Source: Anaerobacterium chartisolvens | GTDB lineage: Bacteria > Bacillota > Clostridia > Acetivibrionales > DSM-27016 | Reading direction: 5' to 3' | Length of the DNA: 64,000 nucleotides | Assembly: GCF_003337415.1 (NCBI RefSeq) | Contig: NZ_QPJT01000013.1 | Span: forward strand, 1 to 64,000 | Part shown: in pieces, positions 35,588 to 43,303 of the stretch | How positions within the stretch are numbered: the stretch's first letter is position 1 | Layout of the letters: each line of letters opens with the position of its first letter | Program-made: the position numbers and the translations under genes | The notes under the pieces: generated by a model | Told to the model about the DNA's origin: nothing | The model's input: only the letters and a program-made list of their open reading frames with translations | Database searches by the model: none

Positions 35588-36445
35588 ATGTCGAACCTGA
35601 ATGCCGAGGAATATAAAACTTTTGAAAGCATCAAGCATGATCGGGAAAACGGAACTGAGTTTTGGCATGCTCGTGAGCTTGCCGAAGTTTTGGAATATGT
35701 TCAGTGGAGAAATTTTCAAAAGGTAATTGACCGAGCAATTCTTGCCTGTAAAAACAGCGGATTTGAGGTCAACGACCATTTTGCTGAGGTCAGCAAAATG
35801 GTCGAGATAGGGAGTTTAACACAAAGAAAAGTAAAAGATTATGAGCTCACACGCTATGCGTGTTACTTAATTGTTCAAAATGGTGATCCGCGAAAGGAAA
35901 TTATTGCGCTGGGTCAGACCTATTTTGCCATACAGACCCGCCGACAGGAAGTCCAGGACGCTTTTAATCAGCTCGATGAAAATAATAAGCGCCTGGTTGC
36001 ACGCGGTAATATCAAGCAGTGGAATCAGCTTCTTGCGGAAGCTGCACATAATGCAGGAGTTATTACCGATGAAGAATTCGCCATTTTTCAGAATGCCGGA
36101 TATATGGGGCTTTATGGCGGAATGACCGTTTCAGATATTCATGTGAAAAAAGGCTTGAAGAAAAAGGAAAAAATTCTTGATTACATGGGCAGCACCGAGC
36201 TGATTGCCAACCTGTTCAGGATTTCTCAGACAGAAGAGAAGCTAAAACGGGATGAGGTTACAACTGCTGCCGTTGCAAACAACACTCATTATGAGGTTGC
36301 TGAAAAGATTCGCAAAGCTATTATTGAAATGGGCGCCACTCTACCGGAGGACTTGCCTGTGCCGGATAAAAGTATTCAGACAATTGAGCGGGAAGAAATT
36401 CGCAGGCTCAGGAATTCAAAGAAAAAGTTGATGTTAGACGAATAA
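35588..36445 (+). CDS. dinD: DinD-like DNA-damage-inducible protein
   Basis: A 285-residue protein whose sequence (FWHARELAEVLEYVQWRNFQKVIDRAI, KDYELTRYACYLIVQNGDPRKEIIALGQTYFA, ELIANLFRISQTEEKL) matches the E. coli DinD family. The N-terminal part is a BRO/KilA-N-like DNA-binding region. In E. coli DinD can inhibit RecA filaments. It starts 17 bases after the SNF2 stop, with GGAGGG before ATG 35588, and precedes Mod, so it belongs to this operon. Its job with a type III system is unknown. Confidence 0.85.
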   Translation: MSNLNAEEYKTFESIKHDRENGTEFWHARELAEVLEYVQWRNFQKVIDRAILACKNSGFEVNDHFAEVSKMVEIGSLTQRKVKDYELTRYACYLIVQNGDPRKEIIALGQTYFAIQTRRQEVQDAFNQLDENNKRLVARGNIKQWNQLLAEAAHNAGVITDEEFAIFQNAGYMGLYGGMTVSDIHVKKGLKKKEKILDYMGSTELIANLFRISQTEEKLKRDEVTTAAVANNTHYEVAEKIRKAIIEMGATLPEDLPVPDKSIQTIEREEIRRLRNSKKKLMLDE

Positions 36446-36459
36446 GGGGGATACATATC

Positions 36460-38055
36460 ATGCAAAAACTTGAACTCACATGGATTGGTAAGGGCAGCGA
36501 ACCTGCCGAGGAGCCGCGCATATTGTTGCATGACGCTTCGAAAGATTACGGTGATCCTGCCGCAGAGAATATGCTTATACATGGAGATAACCTGCTGGCA
36601 TTGAAGGCTCTCGAACAGGAATTTGCCGGACAGGTGAAATGTATTTACATAGATCCTCCGTATAATACTGGGTCTGCGTTTGAACATTATGATGATAATC
36701 TTGAGCATTCAACGTGGCTGTCACTGATGAAGCCACGCATTAGCATATTGAAAAATTTACTGAGTGACAATGGAAGTATTTGGATCACGTTGGATGATAC
36801 CGAAGTGCATTATCTAAAAGTGATGGCGGATGAAGTCTTTGGGCGGCGTAATTTTCTTGCCAATATCATCTGGGAAAAGTCAGATAGCCCTCGCATGGAT
36901 GCAAAAATATTCTCTAGCAGACACGATCATATTCTTGTCTACGCAAAAAATGTGGACAGTGTATTGATAAACCGGCTTGTCAGCGAGGAAATCCCAGCTC
37001 ACTATAATAAAACAGATGCCAGCGGACGACGTTACTATTTGAAGCCGTTGCGTTCAATGGGGAAAAATGATGCTCGCGAGGCCCGACCCAATCTGTATTA
37101 TGGCATAACTACGCCCGATGGCAGTACAGTGTTCCCTATTAGGACAAATGGTTCAGATGGCAATTGGCGTTGGAGCAAAGACAAGGTGATCAACAGTCCC
37201 GACATGATAGAATGGATTGATGGCAAAAAAGGCTGGATGCCATACTATAAAATCTATGCCGATTCCTTATCCGGCACTCCGCCCGAAACCGTATGGCATC
37301 ACAATGAAGTCGGTAGTAACAGGACATCAAAAATTGAAATCAAGCAGTTGTTTGGGGGAGATAAATCTTTTGACACGCCAAAACCAGAGCGGCTAATCCA
37401 ACATGTTCTGCAAATTGCCACCAACCTTGATGACCTCGTCCTTGATAGCTTCCTCGGTTCTGGCACCACAGCTGCGGTTGCGCACAAAATAGGTAGACGC
37501 TATATTGGTATTGAGCTTGGCGATCACTGCTACACTCACTGTTTACCCCGCCTCAAAGCAGTGGTTGATGGCGAACAGGGTGGCATCTCCAAAACGGCGG
37601 AATGGAAAGGCGGCGGGGGCTTTAAGTTCTATGAGCTTGCTCCCACTCTAATTGTTAAGGACAAGTATGGCAACCCAGTCATCGATACCAATAAATATAA
37701 TCCAGAGATGCTGGCGGCAGCAGTAGCAAAATTGAATGGATTTATCTATTCCCCTGATCCGGAGGTGTTCTGGAAGCAGGGCAAAAATGTTGAGAATAGC
37801 TTTATTTACATTACTACACAATATTTGACCGCAAAAGAACTCGACGACATTGCCCGCGACCTGCCCGATTATGAAAAGCTGCTTATATGCGCCCCGGCAT
37901 TTGATACAGGGCTTGGGAAGCGCTATGACAATATAGATGTGAGGAAAATACCGCAATCGGTTCTGAACAAATGTGAATTCGGTAAGGACAATTATAACTT
38001 AAATATTGTCAACCCGCCGGAGATTGATGAGGAGGAATGGGATGATGCTGAATAG
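36460..38055 (+). CDS. mod: Type III restriction-modification methyltransferase (Mod)
   Basis: A 531-residue N6-adenine DNA methyltransferase of the beta class. The catalytic DPPYNTG (residues 65-71) precedes the SAM-binding FLGSGTT (from Phe331), the expected order. The region between and after (about residues 140-300 and 380-480) would hold target recognition. As in other type III systems, Mod both protects the host and directs the Res subunit to an asymmetric site. It overlaps res by 14 bases. The specificity cannot be read from sequence. Confidence 0.93.
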   Translation: MQKLELTWIGKGSEPAEEPRILLHDASKDYGDPAAENMLIHGDNLLALKALEQEFAGQVKCIYIDPPYNTGSAFEHYDDNLEHSTWLSLMKPRISILKNLLSDNGSIWITLDDTEVHYLKVMADEVFGRRNFLANIIWEKSDSPRMDAKIFSSRHDHILVYAKNVDSVLINRLVSEEIPAHYNKTDASGRRYYLKPLRSMGKNDAREARPNLYYGITTPDGSTVFPIRTNGSDGNWRWSKDKVINSPDMIEWIDGKKGWMPYYKIYADSLSGTPPETVWHHNEVGSNRTSKIEIKQLFGGDKSFDTPKPERLIQHVLQIATNLDDLVLDSFLGSGTTAAVAHKIGRRYIGIELGDHCYTHCLPRLKAVVDGEQGGISKTAEWKGGGGFKFYELAPTLIVKDKYGNPVIDTNKYNPEMLAAAVAKLNGFIYSPDPEVFWKQGKNVENSFIYITTQYLTAKELDDIARDLPDYEKLLICAPAFDTGLGKRYDNIDVRKIPQSVLNKCEFGKDNYNLNIVNPPEIDEEEWDDAE

Positions 38056-40807
38056 TAACGCTAAATTTATCAATAACCGCCTTGCCCTTCGCCCGCCTCA
38101 GAGGGATAGTTTAGAACGCTTTCAGCAGATTGTGGATATCCTATCACTCTCCAAAACGCCAGACTTGATTGAAGAACTACAAAAGATCCGCGAAGCGTTT
38201 CCGACGTTAACAAGCTTCGAACGGGACTTCCCGTCTGTTTGCTTCGCCATTGCCACCGGTATCGGTAAAACAAGGCTCATGGGAGCACTTATTGCTTATC
38301 TGCACTACCAAAAAGGCATAAAAAACTTTTTCGTGATGGCCCCTAATCTAACGATTTATAAAAAATTGAAGGCTGACCTGGGCGATCCCGCTTGTGAAAA
38401 ATATGTGTTTCGAGGGCTGGACAGGTTTGTAAATCCGCCACGTATAATAGACGGAGACAATTACGAGGAATTCCGTTACTCACAAAAGATTGGTTACAGT
38501 AATATTATTATCAATATTTTTAATATATCTAAGTTGAATTCCGAAAGTAAGACGTCTAATGGTAAGCCTGCCCGTATCAAACGGCTCAATGAAGTATTAG
38601 GCGAGTCATATTTTCAATACTTGCAGTCCCTTCCGGATTTATGTATCTTTATGGACGAGAGTCACCATTACCATGCTGATCGTAGCTTTGACGTTATTAA
38701 CGAATTGCGCCCTATATTGGGCGTGGAACTCACTGCGACGCCCCAGATTCAAAACGGCACACGCAAAATAGACTTTAAGAATGTGGTGTATGAATATTCG
38801 CTTGCCCATGCGCTGAATGACGGACTGTATGTCAAAGTGCCGGTGGTGGTAACCCGCAAGGATTTCAGGCCGGAGGAATATTCGCCGGAACAGCTTGACC
38901 ATGAGAAATTAAACGATGGTATCCGCATCCATGAAGAAACCAAGAGCAAGTTGGATGTGTATGCCCGCACCTTCCGTAAGCCGTTGGTTAAGCCTTTTGT
39001 ACTTGTTGTTGCCAAAGATACTGAACATTCCCGTCAGATTAGAGAATATCTGACCTCGACGGACTTCTTCCACGGATATTATAAGGACAAGGTTCTGGAA
39101 ATTAACTCTGCCCAGCGTGGAGCGGAAAAAGATGAGAATATTGAGCTCCTTCTCTCTTTAGAACATCCTGTTAACCGCATCGAAATAGTTATTCATGTAA
39201 ATATGCTTAAAGAAGGCTGGGACGTTACCAATCTCTATACAATTATCCCTTTGCGAGCATCTGCTTCAGAAACTCTTACTGAGCAAACCATTGGGCGAGG
39301 ACTGCGTCTTCCATATGGACAACGAACAAGAGAAGATGAAGTGGACCGCCTGTCGATTGTAAGTCACGACCGATATGAAGCGATAGTCAAGCTTGCCAAT
39401 GATCCAAATTCGCTTGTAAGAAGGGTTTACTATATCGACCCCGCTGATCCTCAAAATGATGAACAGCGGGAAACAGTAGAATTGACGTCCGTATACGATG
39501 AACTGACGAATGCGGAAAGTTTTACGGAGCAGCTCGTCCTTACCCTGAATGAAACTGCGTCTGAACATGTTGTCAGTAAGCCTACGGAGCAAGCGATGCA
39601 AGTGGCTCAATTTATCGCACGACTTGCGTCAAGGACAGTCATGGAACTCGGCAAGCAGGTCAAAACTTTTGATGCAACCACGGATGAGGAAACAAAGAAA
39701 CTTGTACATACCAGCATCGTAGCTGAAACCATCCGTCAATTCCCCACGCTTGAATTGAAAAAAGAGGACTTGACTGCAGTTGTTGAAAAAGCGATTGAAA
39801 CCTGCACCCAGGCACTGACCGAAAATATTATCCCCATTCCTCAAGCGGTGGTACAGCCTTTTACTGAGGTTAAGCATGGATTTTATGATTTTCAATTGGA
39901 CACCAGCAATATGAAATGGCATCCTTCGGAGGATACTCTTATTGGGACGGAGTTACAGGAAGGCGGCGAAACTTTCGAGTTTAATGCAGATTTTGCGCTG
40001 TTTCCCAAAACCGATACTGTCGAAAATGAAATCGTGAGGCATATTATCGTCCACGATAACGTTGATTACAGCACTTCCTTCGAGCTTATTTATTCTCTTA
40101 TAGCCGATGCCAGAAAGCACTTTTTGTCGTACTTAACTTCGGAGGAAACAGAGAAAGTCATGCGGGACCGCCAGCGTAGCTTGGCACAGATTATTTATGC
40201 TCAGATGAACGAACATTTCTACAAAGAGGAAACCGGGTATAGAGCTTCAAACATGCGCCCATTTACTCGGATCGAAACTGGATTCGGCGGAAAATTCAAA
40301 TCGGATGACCTCTACGACTTGCGTGCAACCATGCCCGATTCAGAGGTGAAATCCAAGATATTTAAAGGATTTACTAAAGCATGCCATACCCTATATAAAT
40401 TTGATAACAACACAGAGCGTAAATTCGCTATTGTGCTGGAAAACGATACAGGTGTTCTCAAGTGGATGAGGCCTTCGGCAAAGCAATTCAATATTTATTA
40501 CGGACAAGGTGGAGTAAGTCGTTATGAGCCAGACTTTATTGTTGAAACGGCTGATACCATTTACATGGCCGAAACGAAAGCTGCTAATGAAGTGCAGAAT
40601 GCGCTACAAAACAAGAATGGTGATGTTTGGGTGAAGTCAATCGCCGCGCAGGAATATTGTCGCGCAGTTACGGAATGGAATGCAAAAAATGGCGGAAAGC
40701 CTTGGGAATATGCGCTTATATCGCATGATGAAGTGCGGCTGCAATCCAGCTTCACTTACCTTGCCAAAAATAGAGTAGCGTCGGAACAATTAACTTTAGA
40801 GGTGTAA
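38042..40807 (+). CDS. res: Type III restriction enzyme subunit (Res)
   Basis: A 921-residue helicase-nuclease. Walker A is ATGIGKT (residues 71-77). The DEAD-box equivalent is FMDESHHYH (Asp205). ELTATP is motif III, and ETLTEQTIGRGLRLP is motif VI. The nuclease is a C-terminal PD-(D/E)xK domain, Pro-Asp831 then Glu844-Thr-Lys846. It needs Mod to recognise DNA and cuts after ATP-driven communication between two sites. GGAGG at 38031-38035 sets ATG 38042. It looks intact. A 14-codon ORF with a good binding site follows directly. Confidence 0.93.
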   Translation: MMLNSNAKFINNRLALRPPQRDSLERFQQIVDILSLSKTPDLIEELQKIREAFPTLTSFERDFPSVCFAIATGIGKTRLMGALIAYLHYQKGIKNFFVMAPNLTIYKKLKADLGDPACEKYVFRGLDRFVNPPRIIDGDNYEEFRYSQKIGYSNIIINIFNISKLNSESKTSNGKPARIKRLNEVLGESYFQYLQSLPDLCIFMDESHHYHADRSFDVINELRPILGVELTATPQIQNGTRKIDFKNVVYEYSLAHALNDGLYVKVPVVVTRKDFRPEEYSPEQLDHEKLNDGIRIHEETKSKLDVYARTFRKPLVKPFVLVVAKDTEHSRQIREYLTSTDFFHGYYKDKVLEINSAQRGAEKDENIELLLSLEHPVNRIEIVIHVNMLKEGWDVTNLYTIIPLRASASETLTEQTIGRGLRLPYGQRTREDEVDRLSIVSHDRYEAIVKLANDPNSLVRRVYYIDPADPQNDEQRETVELTSVYDELTNAESFTEQLVLTLNETASEHVVSKPTEQAMQVAQFIARLASRTVMELGKQVKTFDATTDEETKKLVHTSIVAETIRQFPTLELKKEDLTAVVEKAIETCTQALTENIIPIPQAVVQPFTEVKHGFYDFQLDTSNMKWHPSEDTLIGTELQEGGETFEFNADFALFPKTDTVENEIVRHIIVHDNVDYSTSFELIYSLIADARKHFLSYLTSEETEKVMRDRQRSLAQIIYAQMNEHFYKEETGYRASNMRPFTRIETGFGGKFKSDDLYDLRATMPDSEVKSKIFKGFTKACHTLYKFDNNTERKFAIVLENDTGVLKWMRPSAKQFNIYYGQGGVSRYEPDFIVETADTIYMAETKAANEVQNALQNKNGDVWVKSIAAQEYCRAVTEWNAKNGGKPWEYALISHDEVRLQSSFTYLAKNRVASEQLTLEV

Positions 40808-40809
40808 TA

Positions 40810-40854
40810 ATGCCGAACCGAAGGGATTCTTGGAATCAGAACTTCTCCCGCTGA
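40810..40854 (+). pseudogene. 14-codon ORF, probable stump of a further operon gene
   Basis: Two bases after the res stop, a perfect AGAGGTG (40798-40804) is followed by an ATG and 14 codons (PNRRDSWNQNFSR) before TGA. No known leader peptide is recognised. A gene truncated at the right boundary of the island is one explanation. The codon style up to here is that of the island. Confidence 0.4.
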
Positions 40855-40926
40855 GGTAAGATATGCGCTATTAGAAAGGAGCGACGAGGAAAGCTTCATA
40901 TGGGAATGCGCCTAAAGCCACGCGTT

Positions 40927-42027
40927 TTATTTCAGCCCGTCCCTTCTGTATTGTGCAATGAGGAGGTCTACCATTCTGCCGTAGCTTTTAACCCCGTCCT
41001 TTTGCAGATTGGCCTTAAGGTATGTATCGTTGATTGAGTCTGCCGCCTCCTGTACAGGCCCCTCAAATTGCCTCCAATATTCATTTAAATAGCGCAAATC
41101 TCTTATAACCCCTTCGGAATAAAGCTCATAGAGACGGTTGAAGCTTTCTCTGTCATTTCTGAACAAGGCGTTCATTGAATTTATGGCGGCCAGAAGCGTT
41201 CCTGAATATTTGAAATCGGCATAGGGATTCATGGTGCAGGCCACATACGAAATATAATTTGCCTCATCCTCCCTTGCATAGCCGCGCTGGTGAGCCATTT
41301 CGTGACATGCGGTGCTTAAAATAAACGGGTGGGGGATATCGGTATTGACATTGGCTTCGGCAGTAAACGGGAAGTATACGCCTGTCAGTCCAGAATAGGA
41401 CATGAGCGTTGAAAGCAAAATTCCTTTGGGAGGGCCATAGCTCCCGCCAAGCTGGGGATAAAGCACCGAGGCGTTGTCAAACCCTTTATGGGCGCGTCTG
41501 AATGCTTCCGCATACCCTTCAGGCAGATACATTACTCCCCGTGAGTTTTCGCTGACCTCATCCCGGAATGAGTTTGCCTTGACAATTAATGCCTCGCACA
41601 CCTGTGCAAGCTCCGAAACTTCCGAGGGCCTGATATCAAGTCCGGCAGCCTCAGAAAATGGAAGCCTGTTGTAATTTAAGCCCCATGTGACAACAAACAG
41701 AAAATATGCTACCGACACGGCACTGAAAAGGTTCAGAAAAAAACGCATTATAATTTTTCTCCTATTTTCCTTTTGCCGTAGGGAATTAGAGACGGTATAA
41801 GCAATATACCCTATAAATATTGCTGCCAGAAGAATTAATATTAATTCTGCCACCGATACGGGTATTGCTCCTGTGACAATGCTTACGGCACTTATAAAGA
41901 ATTTTGCCACGCCATTTGAATAAAAGTGTTCTACTAAACCGGGTATAAGTGATAAGGAATAAAACAATATTGCTCCCACAGGCAAAAGGAGAGCGATTAC
42001 TATTCTTTTTGCATTTTTTCTAAGCAT
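40927..42027 (-). CDS. DUF3810-like membrane metalloprotease
   Basis: A 366-residue membrane protein. Three hydrophobic segments span residues about 10-30, 40-85 and 100-125. The extracytoplasmic domain then carries a zinc-protease motif HEMAH in STACHEMAHQRGY, with a downstream acidic region (EDEAN). This matches DUF3810 as I recall it. The substrate is unknown. AAAGGCTGG precedes ATG 42027. The frame extends 23 codons upstream. It is a single gene on the core side of the island boundary. Confidence 0.8.
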   Translation of the reverse strand: MLRKNAKRIVIALLLPVGAILFYSLSLIPGLVEHFYSNGVAKFFISAVSIVTGAIPVSVAELILILLAAIFIGYIAYTVSNSLRQKENRRKIIMRFFLNLFSAVSVAYFLFVVTWGLNYNRLPFSEAAGLDIRPSEVSELAQVCEALIVKANSFRDEVSENSRGVMYLPEGYAEAFRRAHKGFDNASVLYPQLGGSYGPPKGILLSTLMSYSGLTGVYFPFTAEANVNTDIPHPFILSTACHEMAHQRGYAREDEANYISYVACTMNPYADFKYSGTLLAAINSMNALFRNDRESFNRLYELYSEGVIRDLRYLNEYWRQFEGPVQEAADSINDTYLKANLQKDGVKSYGRMVDLLIAQYRRDGLK

Positions 42028-42190
42028 ATCAATACCAGCCTTTTTATATTTAAGTATAAAACATATATATATTTCATAGTAATATTTCAGCAGCATTTTG
42101 TACAGGTCAAAAATTCTTTTGACAGTATATTATATATGCCACTATAATTATTATGTATTAAAGCAATTAATATATAGGGGGGATTTAATA

Positions 42191-42562
42191 ATGTACTCAG
42201 GTTTTTGGAGGAGGTTTGTCGCCAGCTTGATTGATGCCCTTGTTGTAGGTGTAGCGGGATCTATATTGAGGGCAGCAGCGGGTGATACAGCAGGAGGGCT
42301 TTTAACAACTCTTGCGGGATGGCTCTATTTTTCAGTAATGGAAAGCTCTGAGAAGCAGGCTACTCTTGGCAAAATGGCATTGGGAATCAGGGTTGTTGAT
42401 GTCGACGGAAACAGGGTATCCTTTGCAAGGGCAACGGGAAGGTATTTTTCAAAAATTATTTCAGCCATGATTTTACTGATAGGCTATATTATGGCGGCTT
42501 TTACTGCCAAAAAGCAGGCACTGCATGATATGATTGCAGGGACTCTTGTAGTGAAAGACTGA
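42191..42562 (+). CDS. RDD-family membrane protein
   Basis: A 123-residue membrane protein with the RDD signature (YSGFWRRFVASLIDALVVG) and three hydrophobic segments. TLGKMALGIRVVDVDG is a conserved cytoplasmic part. RDD proteins are small polytopic proteins, some implicated in ion exchange. GGGGGGAT precedes ATG 42191. The function here is not known. It ends at a bidirectional terminator facing the spore-protein gene. Confidence 0.85.
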   Translation: MYSGFWRRFVASLIDALVVGVAGSILRAAAGDTAGGLLTTLAGWLYFSVMESSEKQATLGKMALGIRVVDVDGNRVSFARATGRYFSKIISAMILLIGYIMAAFTAKKQALHDMIAGTLVVKD

Positions 42563-42591
42563 ATTTAGGCAGTTAATTTTAATATTTTATA

Positions 42592-42640
42592 AAAACATGT
42601 GCCTGACAAGATATAAACCCTCTTATCAGGCACATGTTTT
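42592..42640. terminator. Bidirectional terminator between RDD and SASP genes
   Basis: AAAACATGTGCCTGA pairs with TCAGGCACATGTTTT, followed by a T tract. A and T runs on the two sides let it work in both directions. Confidence 0.92.
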
Positions 42641-42660
42641 ATTTTTTTCACAAAAGGTAC

Positions 42661-42831
42661 CTAAGAATTGCTCTTAACATAAGCATCAAAAACCTTTTGA
42701 GTTATTCTTCCGCCGATTTTGCCTGCATCCGATGCTCTTAAATCTCCATTATAGCCCTGCTTAAGGTTAACACCCACTTCCTTGGCTATACCGTGCTTCA
42801 TACTTTCAAAAACCTCTTTGCTTCTTGACAT
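42661..42831 (-). CDS. Alpha/beta-type small acid-soluble spore protein
   Basis: A 56-residue protein (MSRSKEVFESMKHGIAKEVG, then VNLKQGYNGDLRASDAG and KIGGRITQKV). It carries the SASP pattern with the Glu/Ile-Ala protease-site-like IAKE, GYNGDL and GGRITQKV. These proteins coat and protect spore DNA and are degraded at germination by Gpr. AGGTGAT precedes ATG 42831. It shows that the host makes endospores. Too short to be noted by size, but the match is clear. Confidence 0.93.
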   Translation of the reverse strand: MSRSKEVFESMKHGIAKEVGVNLKQGYNGDLRASDAGKIGGRITQKVFDAYVKSNS

Positions 42832-42930
42832 TATATCACCTCGCTTTATTTGTTGTTTTGAAGTGCTAATAATAATTTGGGCAATTTACTAAAGTTTATG
42901 CAGAATCAGGCCATGCAAATAATGGGAAGC

Positions 42931-43036
42931 CTGAACAAGATTAAAGGATTAAAGGATAGACAGGATTGAAAGATAGGCAGGATTAATAACAAAAGCACTC
43001 ATCCTGTAAATCTTTTAATCCCGTAATCATGTTCAG
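42931..43036. repeat. Imperfect 106-bp inverted repeat
   Basis: The outer arms CTGAACAAGATTA (42931-42943) and TAATCATGTTCAG (43024-43036) match in 12 of 13 positions. The inner arms (42947-42967 and the complement near 43000-43020) match in 18 of 21. The motif GGATAGACAGGATT is repeated nearby as AGATAGGCAGGATT. It looks like a hairpin-forming dispersed element or small MITE. No gene is in 42832-43303 outside this element. Confidence 0.6.
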
Positions 43037-43303
43037 ACAGCTTGAAAATGCTTTAAAGTTTGCCGTAATTTTAATTTTGAGATTTTTAATTTATAGGTAT
43101 AATCATCTTAAATTTCTTTAAAATTCCATATGGATAGTGTATAATAATGTAAATATATAGCGAAATGCCCCATAAATAAAATATTGAAGAACTTAAGAAA
43201 TTTGTGCAGGATTTGCTGGAGAGAAGGTGGGAATCCATTTAGTAATGTCAGTGGCCTAAGGATTTATAAAAATACTAATTTTTCATGGAAAGGACATAAA
43301 AGT
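43037..43303 (+). other. Leader region before the large subtilase gene
   Basis: About 270 bases that hold a TATAAT-like -10 near 43139 without a good -35, and several short inverted repeats. No known riboswitch is recognised. The open frame reaches back to 43184 but that part lacks a ribosome binding site. Confidence 0.4.

Noticed and set aside
32427-40807. DISARM or BREX system
   Set aside because: drmA, drmB, drmC, pglX, pglZ and brxC-like genes are all absent; only an SNF2 ATPase is shared with DISARM.
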